A stretch of 64,000 nt of DNA, taken from Flavobacterium pallidum. GTDB taxonomy: Bacteria; Bacteroidota; Bacteroidia; Flavobacteriales; Flavobacteriaceae. Under the pieces are notes generated by a model, which saw only the letters and a program-made list of their open reading frames with translations, was not told the DNA's origin and ran no database searches. This document shows, one piece after another, positions 17,317-25,940 of the stretch. The number at the start of each line of letters is the position of its first letter. The stretch's first letter is position 1. Where the stretch lies: positions 2,170,001 through 2,234,000 of the forward strand of contig NZ_CP029187.1 of NCBI RefSeq assembly GCF_003097535.1. Direction: 5' to 3'. Made by a program: the position numbers and the translations under genes.

Positions 17317-17416
17317 GGCGTGCCCCTGCGGGTCGGGCGCTTCGCTTCAATCTTTTTACCTTCCGTTGCACTACAGGCAAAAAGGATTTCCGCTGCGATC
17401 CCTCACGCGGTCGGGT
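17317..17416. repeat. Flavobacterial-type GC-rich intergenic repeat element
   Basis: The 17288-17925 stretch has no gene. Its first part is a GC-rich element with CCTGCGGGTCGGGC at the left and CCCTCACGCGGTCGGG at the right, around TTCCGTTGCACTACAGGC. From memory, similar sequence recurs between genes in many flavobacterial genomes; that is recall, not a search. It has no reading frame of note. Confidence 0.5.
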
Positions 17417-17474
17417 GTATATTTCGCGTACCAAGTCTTTATTAACGATAGTACAAATAATTTCCAATCGGCAA

Positions 17475-17840
17475 TGTTGTCATCCTGAGGAAGGAAGTCC
17501 AGTCCATTTCACAACGTTGTCATCCTGACAAAGGAAGGATCTCAGGATTATTCGCTACGCTCATGATCCTGAAGTGGGATTGTTGCTCATCAAAAGTTGA
17601 AAAGCTGGCGCTTTTCACTTTCTTATTCAAATATTTGTTTGGAAATTGGGAACGCAGGATTACTTCGTTATCCTGGAATGGGGTAATTGCTCATCAAAAG
17701 TTGAAAAGGCAGAAAAAACCTTTTTTAATGAGCTTAGCTGCGGCTGGGGACTAGACAGGATTACTCGCTGCGCTCGTGATCCTGGAATGGGTAAGCTGCT
17801 CATCAAAAGTTGAAAAGCTATCGCTTTTCACTTTTTTGTT
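17475..17840. repeat. Array of three ~105-bp intergenic repeats
   Basis: The 20-mer GCTCATCAAAAGTTGAAAAG begins at 17586, 17689 and 17798 (the first base varies in context), each time preceded by CAGGATTA...ATCCTGGAATGGG-like sequence. In the first and third units the 20-mer runs into C-nnnn-GCTTTTCACTTT, making a terminator-like hairpin. The array is preceded by two GTTGTCATCCTGA words (near 17475 and 17514). Confidence 0.8.
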
Positions 17841-17894
17841 TTACGTCCGTTCGCTTCGAAGCAAAGCTTCGGCGCACTGTCGTAAAACAAAAAA
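17832..17894. repeat. 14-bp inverted repeat facing the tRNA terminator
   Basis: TTTTTTGTTTTACG (17832-17845) is perfectly mirrored at 17881-17894. The right arm overlaps the left arm of the tRNA-Pro terminator, so the two stems exclude each other. Between them lies a smaller GCTTCGAAGC-type palindromic core. Confidence 0.7.
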
Positions 17895-17920
17895 GCTGAA
17901 CTTTTACAAGTTCAGCTTTT
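17891..17920. terminator. Bidirectional terminator after tRNA-Pro
   Basis: AAAAGCTGAACTT (17891-17903) and AAGTTCAGCTTTT (17908-17920) form a perfect 13-bp stem with a 4-base loop. On the minus strand it follows the tRNA by 5 bases and runs into a T-rich tail. Confidence 0.9.
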
Positions 17921-17925
17921 GATGG

Positions 17926-18000
17926 TCGGGGTGGCAGGATTCGAACCTGCGGCCTCCTGCTCCCAAAGCAGGCGCGATAACCGGGCTACGCTACACCCCG
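17926..18000 (-). tRNA. tRNA-Pro (anticodon UGG)
   Basis: A 75-base tRNA without encoded CCA. The acceptor stem is CGGGGTG with CACCCCG plus discriminator A; the C1:G72 pair is a proline tRNA identity feature. The anticodon stem is CCTGC/GCAGG around loop TTTGGGA, giving anticodon TGG. The T loop is GGTTCGAATCC. It has a consensus promoter upstream and an intrinsic terminator downstream. Confidence 0.96.
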
Positions 18001-18009
18001 AAGACGGTG

Positions 18010-18039
18010 CAAATATAGAATTAAATTTCTTTACACAAA
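18010..18039 (-). promoter_or_regulatory. Promoter of tRNA-Pro
   Basis: On the minus strand TTTG (18039-18036), 18 bases, TATATTTG (18017-18010): both boxes match the Bacteroidetes primary-sigma consensus exactly. The -7 box ends 10 bases before the mature tRNA 5' end. Confidence 0.8.
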
Positions 18040-18067
18040 ACTTTTGCTAAAAGTATTATTAAAGGAA

Positions 18068-18097
18068 AAATAGCGGGATGCTCAGGTCCCGCTATTT
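18068..18097 (-). terminator. Terminator of the polysaccharide utilization operon
   Basis: AAATAGCGGGA (18068-18078) pairs perfectly with TCCCGCTATTT (18087-18097) across 8 bases, followed on the minus strand by TTCCTTTAATA. It lies 30 bases after the GH97 stop. Confidence 0.88.
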
Positions 18098-18127
18098 CAA
18101 TTAACTAACTCAAACAGAAACTTAAAT

Positions 18128-20146
18128 TTATGGCGTCACAAGCCTGATTTCAACTGCCGCACCACCTCCGGGTGCAAGATTCAGGTCAAGCTTTGTGTTA
18201 TGGTCAACATTTTTCCTTGATATATTTACGGGATAAGGATTGGTTTTGTAATCCGCTCCGGTGCCGTCAGTGTATAAAATTGCTTCGTATTTTTTGCCTG
18301 TATCAAGGAAATCGAGCGAAATTTGAACCAGCCTGGCTTCTTTATTAGTGACCGCACCGATATACCAGTTTTTTTCCTCCCGGTCTTTACGGGCCATGAC
18401 AGCAAATTCACCTATTTTGGAATCCAACACTTTGGTGTAAGACCAATTGCAAGGCACATCCTTTATAAACTGGAATGCTGGTTTTCCGGTATAATTTTCA
18501 GGTAAGTCGGCAGCCATCTGCAAAGGGCTGAACAAGACGACATACAGTGCCAGTTGTTGTGCCAGTGTCGTTTTTACCCTGGCCCCCGAAGGTGTTTTAT
18601 AATCGAAATTGAAAATTCCCGGAGTATAATCAAACGGTCCTGAAAGCATTCTTGTAAATGGCAATACAGCTGCCTGGTTGGTATCATTACCACCATCCGC
18701 AGACCAGGCGTTGTATTCCTGGCCACGTCCGCCTTCCCATGACATCAGGTTTGGGTAAGTGCGTTGCAATCCGGTGCCTTTTACGGGTTCGTGGTTGTCA
18801 ATCATAATGTGGTATTTTGCAGCGGTTTCAACTACTTTCCTGTAATGCCTTACGCCATATTGGCTGTCATGCCATTCTTTTTTGTCCAGGTATTTATTTA
18901 CATAACCTGTTTTGACGGTATTCACCCCCATTTTATTATACAGCCTGAAAGCGTTTTCCATCTGGCTTTCATAATGTTTTGAAGCGCCGGCAGTTTCATG
19001 ATGCCCAATCAGCCTGACATTTTTTATGGCTGCATGTGCACTGATATCGGCAAGATCGAAATCCGGATAAGGTTCGGTAAAACTGAAAGCACGGCCATCC
19101 GCGGTCCAGTCGCCGTCCCAGCCTTTATTCCAGCCTTCGACAAGCACACCGTTGAATCCGTTTTCGGCAGCGAAATCGATATATTTTTTTGTGTTTTCAG
19201 TCGTGGCACCATGTTTTTCACCGGAACCCCAGGTGTATTTTTCAAGGTGCATCCCCCACCAGATCCCCATGTACTTTGAAGGCATAATCCATGAGATGTC
19301 TTTGATTTTCGAGGGTTCATTCAGATTCAGCATTAAAGTTGAAGTGACCAGTTCGCCCGGTTTTTCTCCGATGATAATGGTACGCCATGGGGTGTTAAAC
19401 GGTGTTTCTGCATACACTTTTACCCCATCAGCCCACGGCACCAATTCGCTTTTGTATTGGTTTGCCGAAGATTTCAACAACGTCATGGAGGCAAAATCGG
19501 TTAAATCGGCTTCGTGTATTGCGAGATATAAATTGTCACTCATTTCAAAAGTGGCTGGTGTATTGATCGTATCGGTCCGGCTCATAGGCGTTTTGCGATA
19601 AGTGCTTTCATAATAACTGTTGTCACGGTGCACGGGGATTGACCATACCTCATTGTCATTTTCAAAAGTAAATTGTGTGACTTCATTGGAGATTTTTACT
19701 TTTCCTAAATTTGGTTGCTTCGGAAAAGAATACCTGAAGCCGATGCCGTCGTCAAAAACCCGGAAAATGATATCCAATTTGCGCTTGTCGCCGTTCGATT
19801 CCTCCAGATGTACGATCAATTCATTGTGGTTGTCACGTACTTTTTTAAACTCGCCCCACGGCTGCTCCCAGCTTTCATCGACGGAATGTTTTTCTGTGGA
19901 AACGACCTTGAAATCTTCGGTCATTTTTTTAATTCCGTCAAATTCAAATCCCATCAATGACGGCTTTATGACGGCTTTACCTCTGGTATTCAGCCAATAT
20001 TGCGGCTGGCCCTTATCGCTGAGCTGGAAGGAAAGTTCGTTTTTATGATCTGGCGATTGCACAGAAATCACTTTCCTGGAACTGCAGCCCGGCATTAAAA
20101 CGGCCATTATAAATAGTGCTAAAGGCTTGTATATGCTGTATTTCAT
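18128..20146 (-). CDS. Glycoside hydrolase family 97, SusB-type (inverting) alpha-glucosidase
   Basis: A 672-residue lipoprotein (lipobox MPGC at residue 21) of the GH97 family. Catalytic and calcium-binding glutamates of the inverting SusB group are kept: Glu in LIGHHETAG, in IDNHEPVKGTG, and in WEGGRGQEY. The position where retaining GH97 enzymes have the nucleophilic Asp is Gly (VKTGYV), as in SusB. LPFTRMLSGPFDYTPG is the expected signature of the barrel. It should release glucose from the non-reducing ends of alpha-glucan oligomers at the outer membrane or periplasm. It is the last gene of the SusCD operon, 16 bases after the GH71/99-like gene. Confidence 0.92.
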   Translation of the reverse strand: MKYSIYKPLALFIMAVLMPGCSSRKVISVQSPDHKNELSFQLSDKGQPQYWLNTRGKAVIKPSLMGFEFDGIKKMTEDFKVVSTEKHSVDESWEQPWGEFKKVRDNHNELIVHLEESNGDKRKLDIIFRVFDDGIGFRYSFPKQPNLGKVKISNEVTQFTFENDNEVWSIPVHRDNSYYESTYRKTPMSRTDTINTPATFEMSDNLYLAIHEADLTDFASMTLLKSSANQYKSELVPWADGVKVYAETPFNTPWRTIIIGEKPGELVTSTLMLNLNEPSKIKDISWIMPSKYMGIWWGMHLEKYTWGSGEKHGATTENTKKYIDFAAENGFNGVLVEGWNKGWDGDWTADGRAFSFTEPYPDFDLADISAHAAIKNVRLIGHHETAGASKHYESQMENAFRLYNKMGVNTVKTGYVNKYLDKKEWHDSQYGVRHYRKVVETAAKYHIMIDNHEPVKGTGLQRTYPNLMSWEGGRGQEYNAWSADGGNDTNQAAVLPFTRMLSGPFDYTPGIFNFDYKTPSGARVKTTLAQQLALYVVLFSPLQMAADLPENYTGKPAFQFIKDVPCNWSYTKVLDSKIGEFAVMARKDREEKNWYIGAVTNKEARLVQISLDFLDTGKKYEAILYTDGTGADYKTNPYPVNISRKNVDHNTKLDLNLAPGGGAAVEIRLVTP

Positions 20147-20162
20147 TATTGTTTAGGTTAAA

Positions 20163-21398
20163 TTATTCAATCCCATCAATCAGGGCAATCGCTTTATCGG
20201 CCTGCATGGAAACGAAATAATAGAATGACTGGTCGAGCTTTTTCTGGATTGCGGCATCGCCTTTATGGGTTTTGCGTAAATCATATAATTTGCTGATGTT
20301 GGTAAAAACATCGGCTGAAGTGATTCCCGCAAATGCTTTTATCTTTTGGAGATAACTGTAGCCGAATTCCTTTGTAGGTTCGATCATAGTGCCTTCGCCG
20401 AAATCATTCCACGTAATCAGCTGTACATAATCTACACCTGAATTCTCTGCCAATGATAGCGTGGCATCCAAAGTGGCTCCGTTATTATGATCGATTGCCC
20501 ATCCCAAAGCACCGCCCGCACCACCTTCCTGGTAATAATCATGGAAACCCGGATAAGCACCGCCCATAGCAACATCGAGATCCGGAAGCCTGTTCATGTA
20601 AAAGTTGCTTAAGTGCGTATTATTCTGGTAAACCCATGCAAACTCACCTGAAGCATTATTTCCCGCTTCGCCTGATTCATTCCATAAAGTCAGGAAAGTA
20701 GGTTTTGGATTTAAATTACTGAAAGCAGTCGCCCATTGATCGGGTGTGGTTAGCGTAATCGGGCCGAAATCCATCAGCAATGGCTTATCTTTGATTTTGA
20801 TGTAATTCGAATCATTGAAATAATGGCTTTGCAGCCAGTTCATGTCCGTTTTAGCTGCCGCCGTAACTGATGGTGCTTTGTCAGCATTCACAATATTGGT
20901 TAAAACCCTGTCTTCGTAAACAATCGCATATTCCAGTCCTACTTTGTCCAGCAAGGCAATAATCTGTTCCGTATTATCCTTGATGATTTTGTAATCATAC
21001 AAGTCGTATGTACCATACCAGTCAATCAGGATGCCGTCGATTCCGGAGTATTTCATCATCAGCAAATGATTTTCAATCACGTCCTTATCGCCAGAATGAT
21101 ATGGTCCGATCATCGGATAATAATGCGATGCGATCTGCCTTTTTCCATTGGCATCAACAATGTCCGGATTTCTATTGGCCATGGTCCAGTGATAGCCCCA
21201 ATTGCTGTCGGCGCTGCTTTCATTTGTTTCAAACCATGCCATATAATGCGCATATATTTTGGTATTGTTGGTTTTTGCTATGGTCACAGGTGCTAAAATT
21301 TCGAGCTCAGGCTCAGTTGAACCACCACCACTATCGCTACTGCAAGCCGTTGTAATTGTGCCGATAATCGCCAGTAAAAAGATTTTTGTTTTATTCAT
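20163..21398 (-). CDS. Glycoside hydrolase family 71/99-like lipoprotein
   Basis: A 411-residue lipoprotein (TTAC at residue 19, then a Gly/Ser linker). The sequence AHYMAWFET at the start of a TIM barrel, IDWYGTYDLYDY near residue 125 and the later ITWNDFGEG near 325 are typical of GH71/GH99-like enzymes. GH71 members cut alpha-1,3-glucan and GH99 members cut alpha-mannosides; the pairing with a SusB-type GH97 favours alpha-glucan. It follows SusD after a hairpin with a T-tail that may lower its expression. The exact specificity cannot be read from sequence. Confidence 0.82.
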   Translation of the reverse strand: MNKTKIFLLAIIGTITTACSSDSGGGSTEPELEILAPVTIAKTNNTKIYAHYMAWFETNESSADSNWGYHWTMANRNPDIVDANGKRQIASHYYPMIGPYHSGDKDVIENHLLMMKYSGIDGILIDWYGTYDLYDYKIIKDNTEQIIALLDKVGLEYAIVYEDRVLTNIVNADKAPSVTAAAKTDMNWLQSHYFNDSNYIKIKDKPLLMDFGPITLTTPDQWATAFSNLNPKPTFLTLWNESGEAGNNASGEFAWVYQNNTHLSNFYMNRLPDLDVAMGGAYPGFHDYYQEGGAGGALGWAIDHNNGATLDATLSLAENSGVDYVQLITWNDFGEGTMIEPTKEFGYSYLQKIKAFAGITSADVFTNISKLYDLRKTHKGDAAIQKKLDQSFYYFVSMQADKAIALIDGIE

Positions 21399-21405
21399 TA
21401 TGTTG

Positions 21406-21452
21406 AAAATAAAAACCGGCCTCCCACGAATTGCCCGGTGTGGAAGGCCGGT
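21406..21452 (-). terminator. Intra-operon hairpin with T-tail between susD and GH71/99-like gene
   Basis: ACCGGCCT (21415-21422) pairs with AGGCCGGT (21445-21452); after one mismatch CCAC (21424-21427) pairs with GTGG (21440-21443). On the minus strand TTTTTATTTT follows. It has the form of an intrinsic terminator, placed 8 bases after the SusD stop. Confidence 0.75.
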
Positions 21453-21458
21453 AAAAGT

Positions 21459-22967
21459 TTAATTTGGATATCCCGGATTTTGATGCAAATTCGTATTCGT
21501 TGACAATACCGATGCAGGAATCGGGAAGATGGCTTTGTAAGGTTCGGTAGTGCCTTTTTCCCACCATGGTTGGAAGAATGTCCCGAAACGGATGTTGTCC
21601 GTACGCCTCCTGCCTTCAAAAGCAAATTCACGAAGCAATTCCTTGTTGATGAAATCGAGGTCAATTACCGCAGGCATTTCAGTGCCTGCACGCGAAGTGA
21701 TCTGCTGGATGAATGGCGCTGCCAGATCGGGTGAACCCAAACGGACATAGCATTCTGCCTGCATCATCAGGATTTCAGAATAGCGGATTAATACCCAGTC
21801 ATTGTCGCGTTCCCATTTATCACCGGCACGCATTTCATATTTTCCGATACGCACGCCTTCATTTTCTTTTGCGTCTGCAACACTTGTAATTTCTTCGGTG
21901 TATGTGAGTGGTTCTCCGTTGTCCATCATAATGACCGAACCGGTTGCCAGGCTGATCTGGTCACCTGAAATCATCATTTTTTTGCGTTTATCGGCATCGT
22001 CAAACGAAGAGAATACGCCAGGCTGTGCACTGATTCCGTTGCCGCTCCAAGGGTAATCGCCGGTTGGCGAAATCGTGAAGCGATGCAGGTAATGGCAACT
22101 CATCGAAGATAGGTAATTGCCTAAAGTACCCGCATTTCCATCATAAGGAATCGAGAAAATAATTTCAGGTGAAGTCTGGTTGTTCGTTGCGAAATTGGCA
22201 AAATAATCAGAAGCCAAAGTGTACCCCGTCACATTCTGGCACATGTTGATGCAATCCTGCCAACGCGGTGTGCCTACGAAAGCCTCGGAATTCAGGTATA
22301 ATCTGGCGAGTATGGAATAGGCAACATTTTTCGTAAACTTAGAATATACAACATTAGCAGGCAGATACGGAATGGCAGCAAGCAGTTCAGATTCCACAAA
22401 ATCATACACCTGCTGGCGGGTTGAATTGGCTGGAAGACCTGTATCCTCAAAGTTGGTTACGATCGGCACATTCCCGAACATGTCCAGTAAATTGTAATAA
22501 TAATAAGCCCGGATCGCTTTCAACTCGGCATAAATCGGTGCTTTCTCATCAGCAGTCAACCCGGATTTGTCGATTTGGTAAATAATGGAATTGACTTTGG
22601 CTATCCCGGAATAACAATAACGCCATGCTGACAGCATCAGGCCGTTGTTCGCAGTCCAGGTATGCCTTTGTGCCTCCTGATATTGTCCGCCGTCGTACCA
22701 GTTGGTGCCGCGGGTTGGGATTGTAGCCTCATCTGAGGCCACTTCATTCAGGAAAAATACATATTCGCAGGTAGGATAGGAGTGGGAAATGTTATCGCTG
22801 AACCCCCTCAGTGAGGAATACGCGCCACCTACAAGTGCCTGGATTTCTTTTGGAGTGGTACCAAAATCGTCGTCCTGCACCCTGTCGTACAAATCTTCAT
22901 CGAGATTGGTACAAGAAACGGCAAAACAGGCGCTTAATACAAACGGAACTATCTTATTTATTTTCAT
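21459..22967 (-). CDS. RagB/SusD family glycan-binding lipoprotein
   Basis: A 502-residue surface lipoprotein (lipobox SACFAVSC, then an acidic NLDEDLYD run that fits the flavobacterial lipoprotein export signal). TPR-like helical SusD features include the C-terminal VLIRYSEILMMQAECYVRLG and ELLREFAFEGRRRTDNIRFG. It should sit as the lid on the SusC barrel and bind the glycan. It begins 15 bases after susC, the usual order. Confidence 0.93.
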   Translation of the reverse strand: MKINKIVPFVLSACFAVSCTNLDEDLYDRVQDDDFGTTPKEIQALVGGAYSSLRGFSDNISHSYPTCEYVFFLNEVASDEATIPTRGTNWYDGGQYQEAQRHTWTANNGLMLSAWRYCYSGIAKVNSIIYQIDKSGLTADEKAPIYAELKAIRAYYYYNLLDMFGNVPIVTNFEDTGLPANSTRQQVYDFVESELLAAIPYLPANVVYSKFTKNVAYSILARLYLNSEAFVGTPRWQDCINMCQNVTGYTLASDYFANFATNNQTSPEIIFSIPYDGNAGTLGNYLSSMSCHYLHRFTISPTGDYPWSGNGISAQPGVFSSFDDADKRKKMMISGDQISLATGSVIMMDNGEPLTYTEEITSVADAKENEGVRIGKYEMRAGDKWERDNDWVLIRYSEILMMQAECYVRLGSPDLAAPFIQQITSRAGTEMPAVIDLDFINKELLREFAFEGRRRTDNIRFGTFFQPWWEKGTTEPYKAIFPIPASVLSTNTNLHQNPGYPN

Positions 22968-22982
22968 GAGCTAAATTTTATG

Positions 22983-25910
22983 TTAATGATTAAGCGAAAT
23001 ATTGAGTCCGACGGAAATGGTTGTCGGCCTTGGGTAGTTGTTGAAACGATCGATTCCGGGAGTGGAAAGGCCTGTAAGGTCCACCTCAGGGTCGGTGCCT
23101 TTGTATTTTGTCAGGACAAAAAGGTTCTCGCCAAGTACATAAATCCTGAATTTCGGCAGGTTTCCTTTCAGTGGGACGGTGTAGCCTAAGGTCAGTGTCT
23201 GTAACCTGAAGAACGATGCATCTTCTATCCAATAGCTTGAAAACGTTGGCGCAGAAGTGATTGCACTGCCTATGAAATCATCAGGGATATTGTAGGCTGG
23301 CATCCTGTTTGGATCGTAAAGCATCATATTGGTGGCGTTCAATACCTTTTGGCCGAAACTACCGTAGCCTGTAAATCCTAAATCGAAATCCTTGTAAGTG
23401 AAATTCATCCCGATTCCCATGGTAAGATCAGGTTGTACATTGCCGATAGCCTGTTTTTCTGTGCTTAAGATAAACTCCCCATTTTCATCCAGTCCCTGGT
23501 ATTGATATCCCCAGAAAGTCCCGACCGGATAGCCCTCCGCGATAATCTGTGAATATTGGTTTGACATGCCTGAAAGCCCGTGTAGTGAGCCGCTGTAAAT
23601 CACATCGGTCTCATAAGTATCGTTTGAAAGCTTTTCGATTTTTTGCTTATTGTGCGCTAAAGTCAGGTTTGCATCCCAGCTGAAATCGTTGTGTTTCATC
23701 ACGTTTGCGTTCAGCGTGAGTTCGATTCCCTTGTTTGACAATTCGCCAACGTTGGCCAGCATCGTCCCGACTAAGTACGGCGGCTGCGGCACTTCATAGG
23801 TATATAATAAATCCTTGGTTGTTTTGGAATACCATTCAAACGTTCCGTTGATGCGGTTGAAAAGGCTGAAATCAATCCCAACGTTGAATTGTGCAGTCGA
23901 TTCCCATTTCAAATCCGGATTCGGATTCTGTGTCGGTGAATAAGCCAGACTCCAGTTTCCTGTTGCCGGATCATAATAGCTGTCCTGGCCTACGCCTAAA
24001 ATAGAAAGCGATTTGTATTCACCGATGCCATCCTGGTTTCCGGTAACACCATAACCTGCACGGATTTTCAGGTTTGTCAGCCAGTTTTCAGTCGGTTTCA
24101 TGAAATCTTCACCGGCAATACGCCATGCCGCCGAAACCGATGGGAAAACGCCCCATTTATTATTCGCCCCGAAACGGCTGGAGCCATCACGACGGATTGT
24201 TCCCGTAAACATATACTTTCCGTCATAAGAATAATTCGCACGCCCGAAAAACGAAACCAATCTTGATTTTCCTTTATAAGAATACACATCACCCAAACGG
24301 TAATCCTGTCCGGCACCCAGATTATTGTAATCAAATAAATCGGTGGTGAATCCGCTGCGTTGCGCGCCAAATCCTTCATAAATGTTTTCAAGGAAGGAAT
24401 ATCCTGCCATGGCATTAATGCTGTGTTTGCCTGAAATTTTATTGTAATTCAGGTACGTTTCGAGTTGTGCATTGGTGTAATCGCCGTAGATACGTTGTCC
24501 GTAACCGTCTTCAGTCTGGCCTTCAAGCACGGCATAAGTCGGTTTGTAAATGCCGCCTTTCATAGCGTTGTGTTCCATCGAAAGATTGGCGACAGCCTGA
24601 AAATTGTTGAATATCTTCGCTTCCGTTTTAAAATAACCTAAAACCCTGTGGCGTTCGCTGTCAGAAGTCCTGTTGGTCAGGATTTCCACCGGATTTTCAT
24701 AAAGTGTCCCGCCTACAGATGAAAATTCCCCAGTTGCGGTTCGCACCGGAATCGTAGGATTCAGGTTAAAGGCGCGCTCGAAGATGCGGTAATCCAACGG
24801 ATGCCATTTGTCAATGTTAGCATACACACCGACGTCAAATTTTAAAGCCTTATCCCAGGCATATTGATAAGTACTGGCATTAACGGCAAGACGGTTCAGG
24901 TTGGTTGTTTTTACGATTCCTTCGCTGTCAAGATAGGAAACCGAAGCACGTAATCCGCTTTCTTCTTTTCCCGAAGTGATGTTTAACGTATGTGATTGCG
25001 TTACGGCCGTCTGTTCGAGTTCATCCTGCCAATCTGTGTTTCCGCCATAATCAACGGCATCGGTCAGTGCATTGTCGCGTACGTAATTGCGCCATTGGTT
25101 AGCAGAAAGCATGTCGATATGGTTTGAAGCGTGGCTCACACCTGTAAAACCATTATAAACTACTGAAAGCCCTTTGGAGCCGCCTTTGGTGGTGATGATG
25201 ATGACGCCATTGGCACCTCTTGACCCGTAAATTGCAGTAGCCGAAGCATCTTTCAATACATCAACAGATTTAATATCCGAAGCCTGTACTGAATTGATAT
25301 CGACACCCGGAATTCCATCTACTACAATCAGCGGATTATTGCTGGCAGTCAGTGAAGTTCCGCCACGAAGTCTTAATGAAGAACCGCTGCTTGGGTCACC
25401 GGTGCCGCGCATGACGACCAACCCGGCTACTTTTCCCTGGAGGATCTGTTCTGTGGAGACGATGGTCCCTTTCACAAGATCTTTTGCCGAAAGGCTGGTG
25501 ATAGCACCTGTCAGGTCAGATTTCCGCATAGTACCATACCCGACTGAGACCACTTCCACGGTTTCCAGCGTCGTTTGGTCTTCCTTAAGGTCGAAACGCA
25601 GTCCGCTGCCGGTTGAAGCATCGATTGTCAGTGTTTGGGTTACAAATCCGACAGACGATACTTTTATAGTATTTCCTGCGGTCACCTGTAGCGAAAATTT
25701 TCCATCGGCATCAGTCATCGTACCATTTGTAGAGCCATTTTCGGTAATTGACGCGCCTGGTAAAGAGATTCCGTTGCTGTCATAAACCGTACCGGAGATG
25801 AGTTTCTTTTCCTGTGCATAAATGGATGCTGAAAAGAGGAGCCCCATCAACACCATCACAAGATTGGCCCATACCTGAGACGGGCGTGTTTTTATATGTT
25901 TATTGTTCAT
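22983..25910 (-). CDS. SusC/RagA family TonB-linked outer-membrane protein
   Basis: A 975-residue TonB-dependent transporter for oligosaccharides. Order: signal peptide (1-32), carboxypeptidase-like domain (about 38-115, ISGTVYDSNGISLPGASI), TonB-box region (VEVVSVGYG), plug with GSSLRLRGGTSLTASNNPLIVVDG and the SusC hallmark ATAIYGSRGANGVIIITTK, then a 22-strand barrel to the C-terminus. It forms an operon with SusD and two glycoside hydrolases. Confidence 0.95.
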   Translation of the reverse strand: MNNKHIKTRPSQVWANLVMVLMGLLFSASIYAQEKKLISGTVYDSNGISLPGASITENGSTNGTMTDADGKFSLQVTAGNTIKVSSVGFVTQTLTIDASTGSGLRFDLKEDQTTLETVEVVSVGYGTMRKSDLTGAITSLSAKDLVKGTIVSTEQILQGKVAGLVVMRGTGDPSSGSSLRLRGGTSLTASNNPLIVVDGIPGVDINSVQASDIKSVDVLKDASATAIYGSRGANGVIIITTKGGSKGLSVVYNGFTGVSHASNHIDMLSANQWRNYVRDNALTDAVDYGGNTDWQDELEQTAVTQSHTLNITSGKEESGLRASVSYLDSEGIVKTTNLNRLAVNASTYQYAWDKALKFDVGVYANIDKWHPLDYRIFERAFNLNPTIPVRTATGEFSSVGGTLYENPVEILTNRTSDSERHRVLGYFKTEAKIFNNFQAVANLSMEHNAMKGGIYKPTYAVLEGQTEDGYGQRIYGDYTNAQLETYLNYNKISGKHSINAMAGYSFLENIYEGFGAQRSGFTTDLFDYNNLGAGQDYRLGDVYSYKGKSRLVSFFGRANYSYDGKYMFTGTIRRDGSSRFGANNKWGVFPSVSAAWRIAGEDFMKPTENWLTNLKIRAGYGVTGNQDGIGEYKSLSILGVGQDSYYDPATGNWSLAYSPTQNPNPDLKWESTAQFNVGIDFSLFNRINGTFEWYSKTTKDLLYTYEVPQPPYLVGTMLANVGELSNKGIELTLNANVMKHNDFSWDANLTLAHNKQKIEKLSNDTYETDVIYSGSLHGLSGMSNQYSQIIAEGYPVGTFWGYQYQGLDENGEFILSTEKQAIGNVQPDLTMGIGMNFTYKDFDLGFTGYGSFGQKVLNATNMMLYDPNRMPAYNIPDDFIGSAITSAPTFSSYWIEDASFFRLQTLTLGYTVPLKGNLPKFRIYVLGENLFVLTKYKGTDPEVDLTGLSTPGIDRFNNYPRPTTISVGLNISLNH

Positions 25911-25940
25911 CAGTTTTTTGTTTTAATTGGTCTTGAAACG

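Noticed and set aside
17563..17754. Small open frame inside the repeat array
   Set aside because: It follows the repeats, has no start context or family features, and its frame is broken in the third unit.
17475..17840. CRISPR-like array, because of three spaced repeats
   Set aside because: Only three units, unit parts outside the 20-mer are also similar, spacing is about 85 bases, and no cas genes are present.
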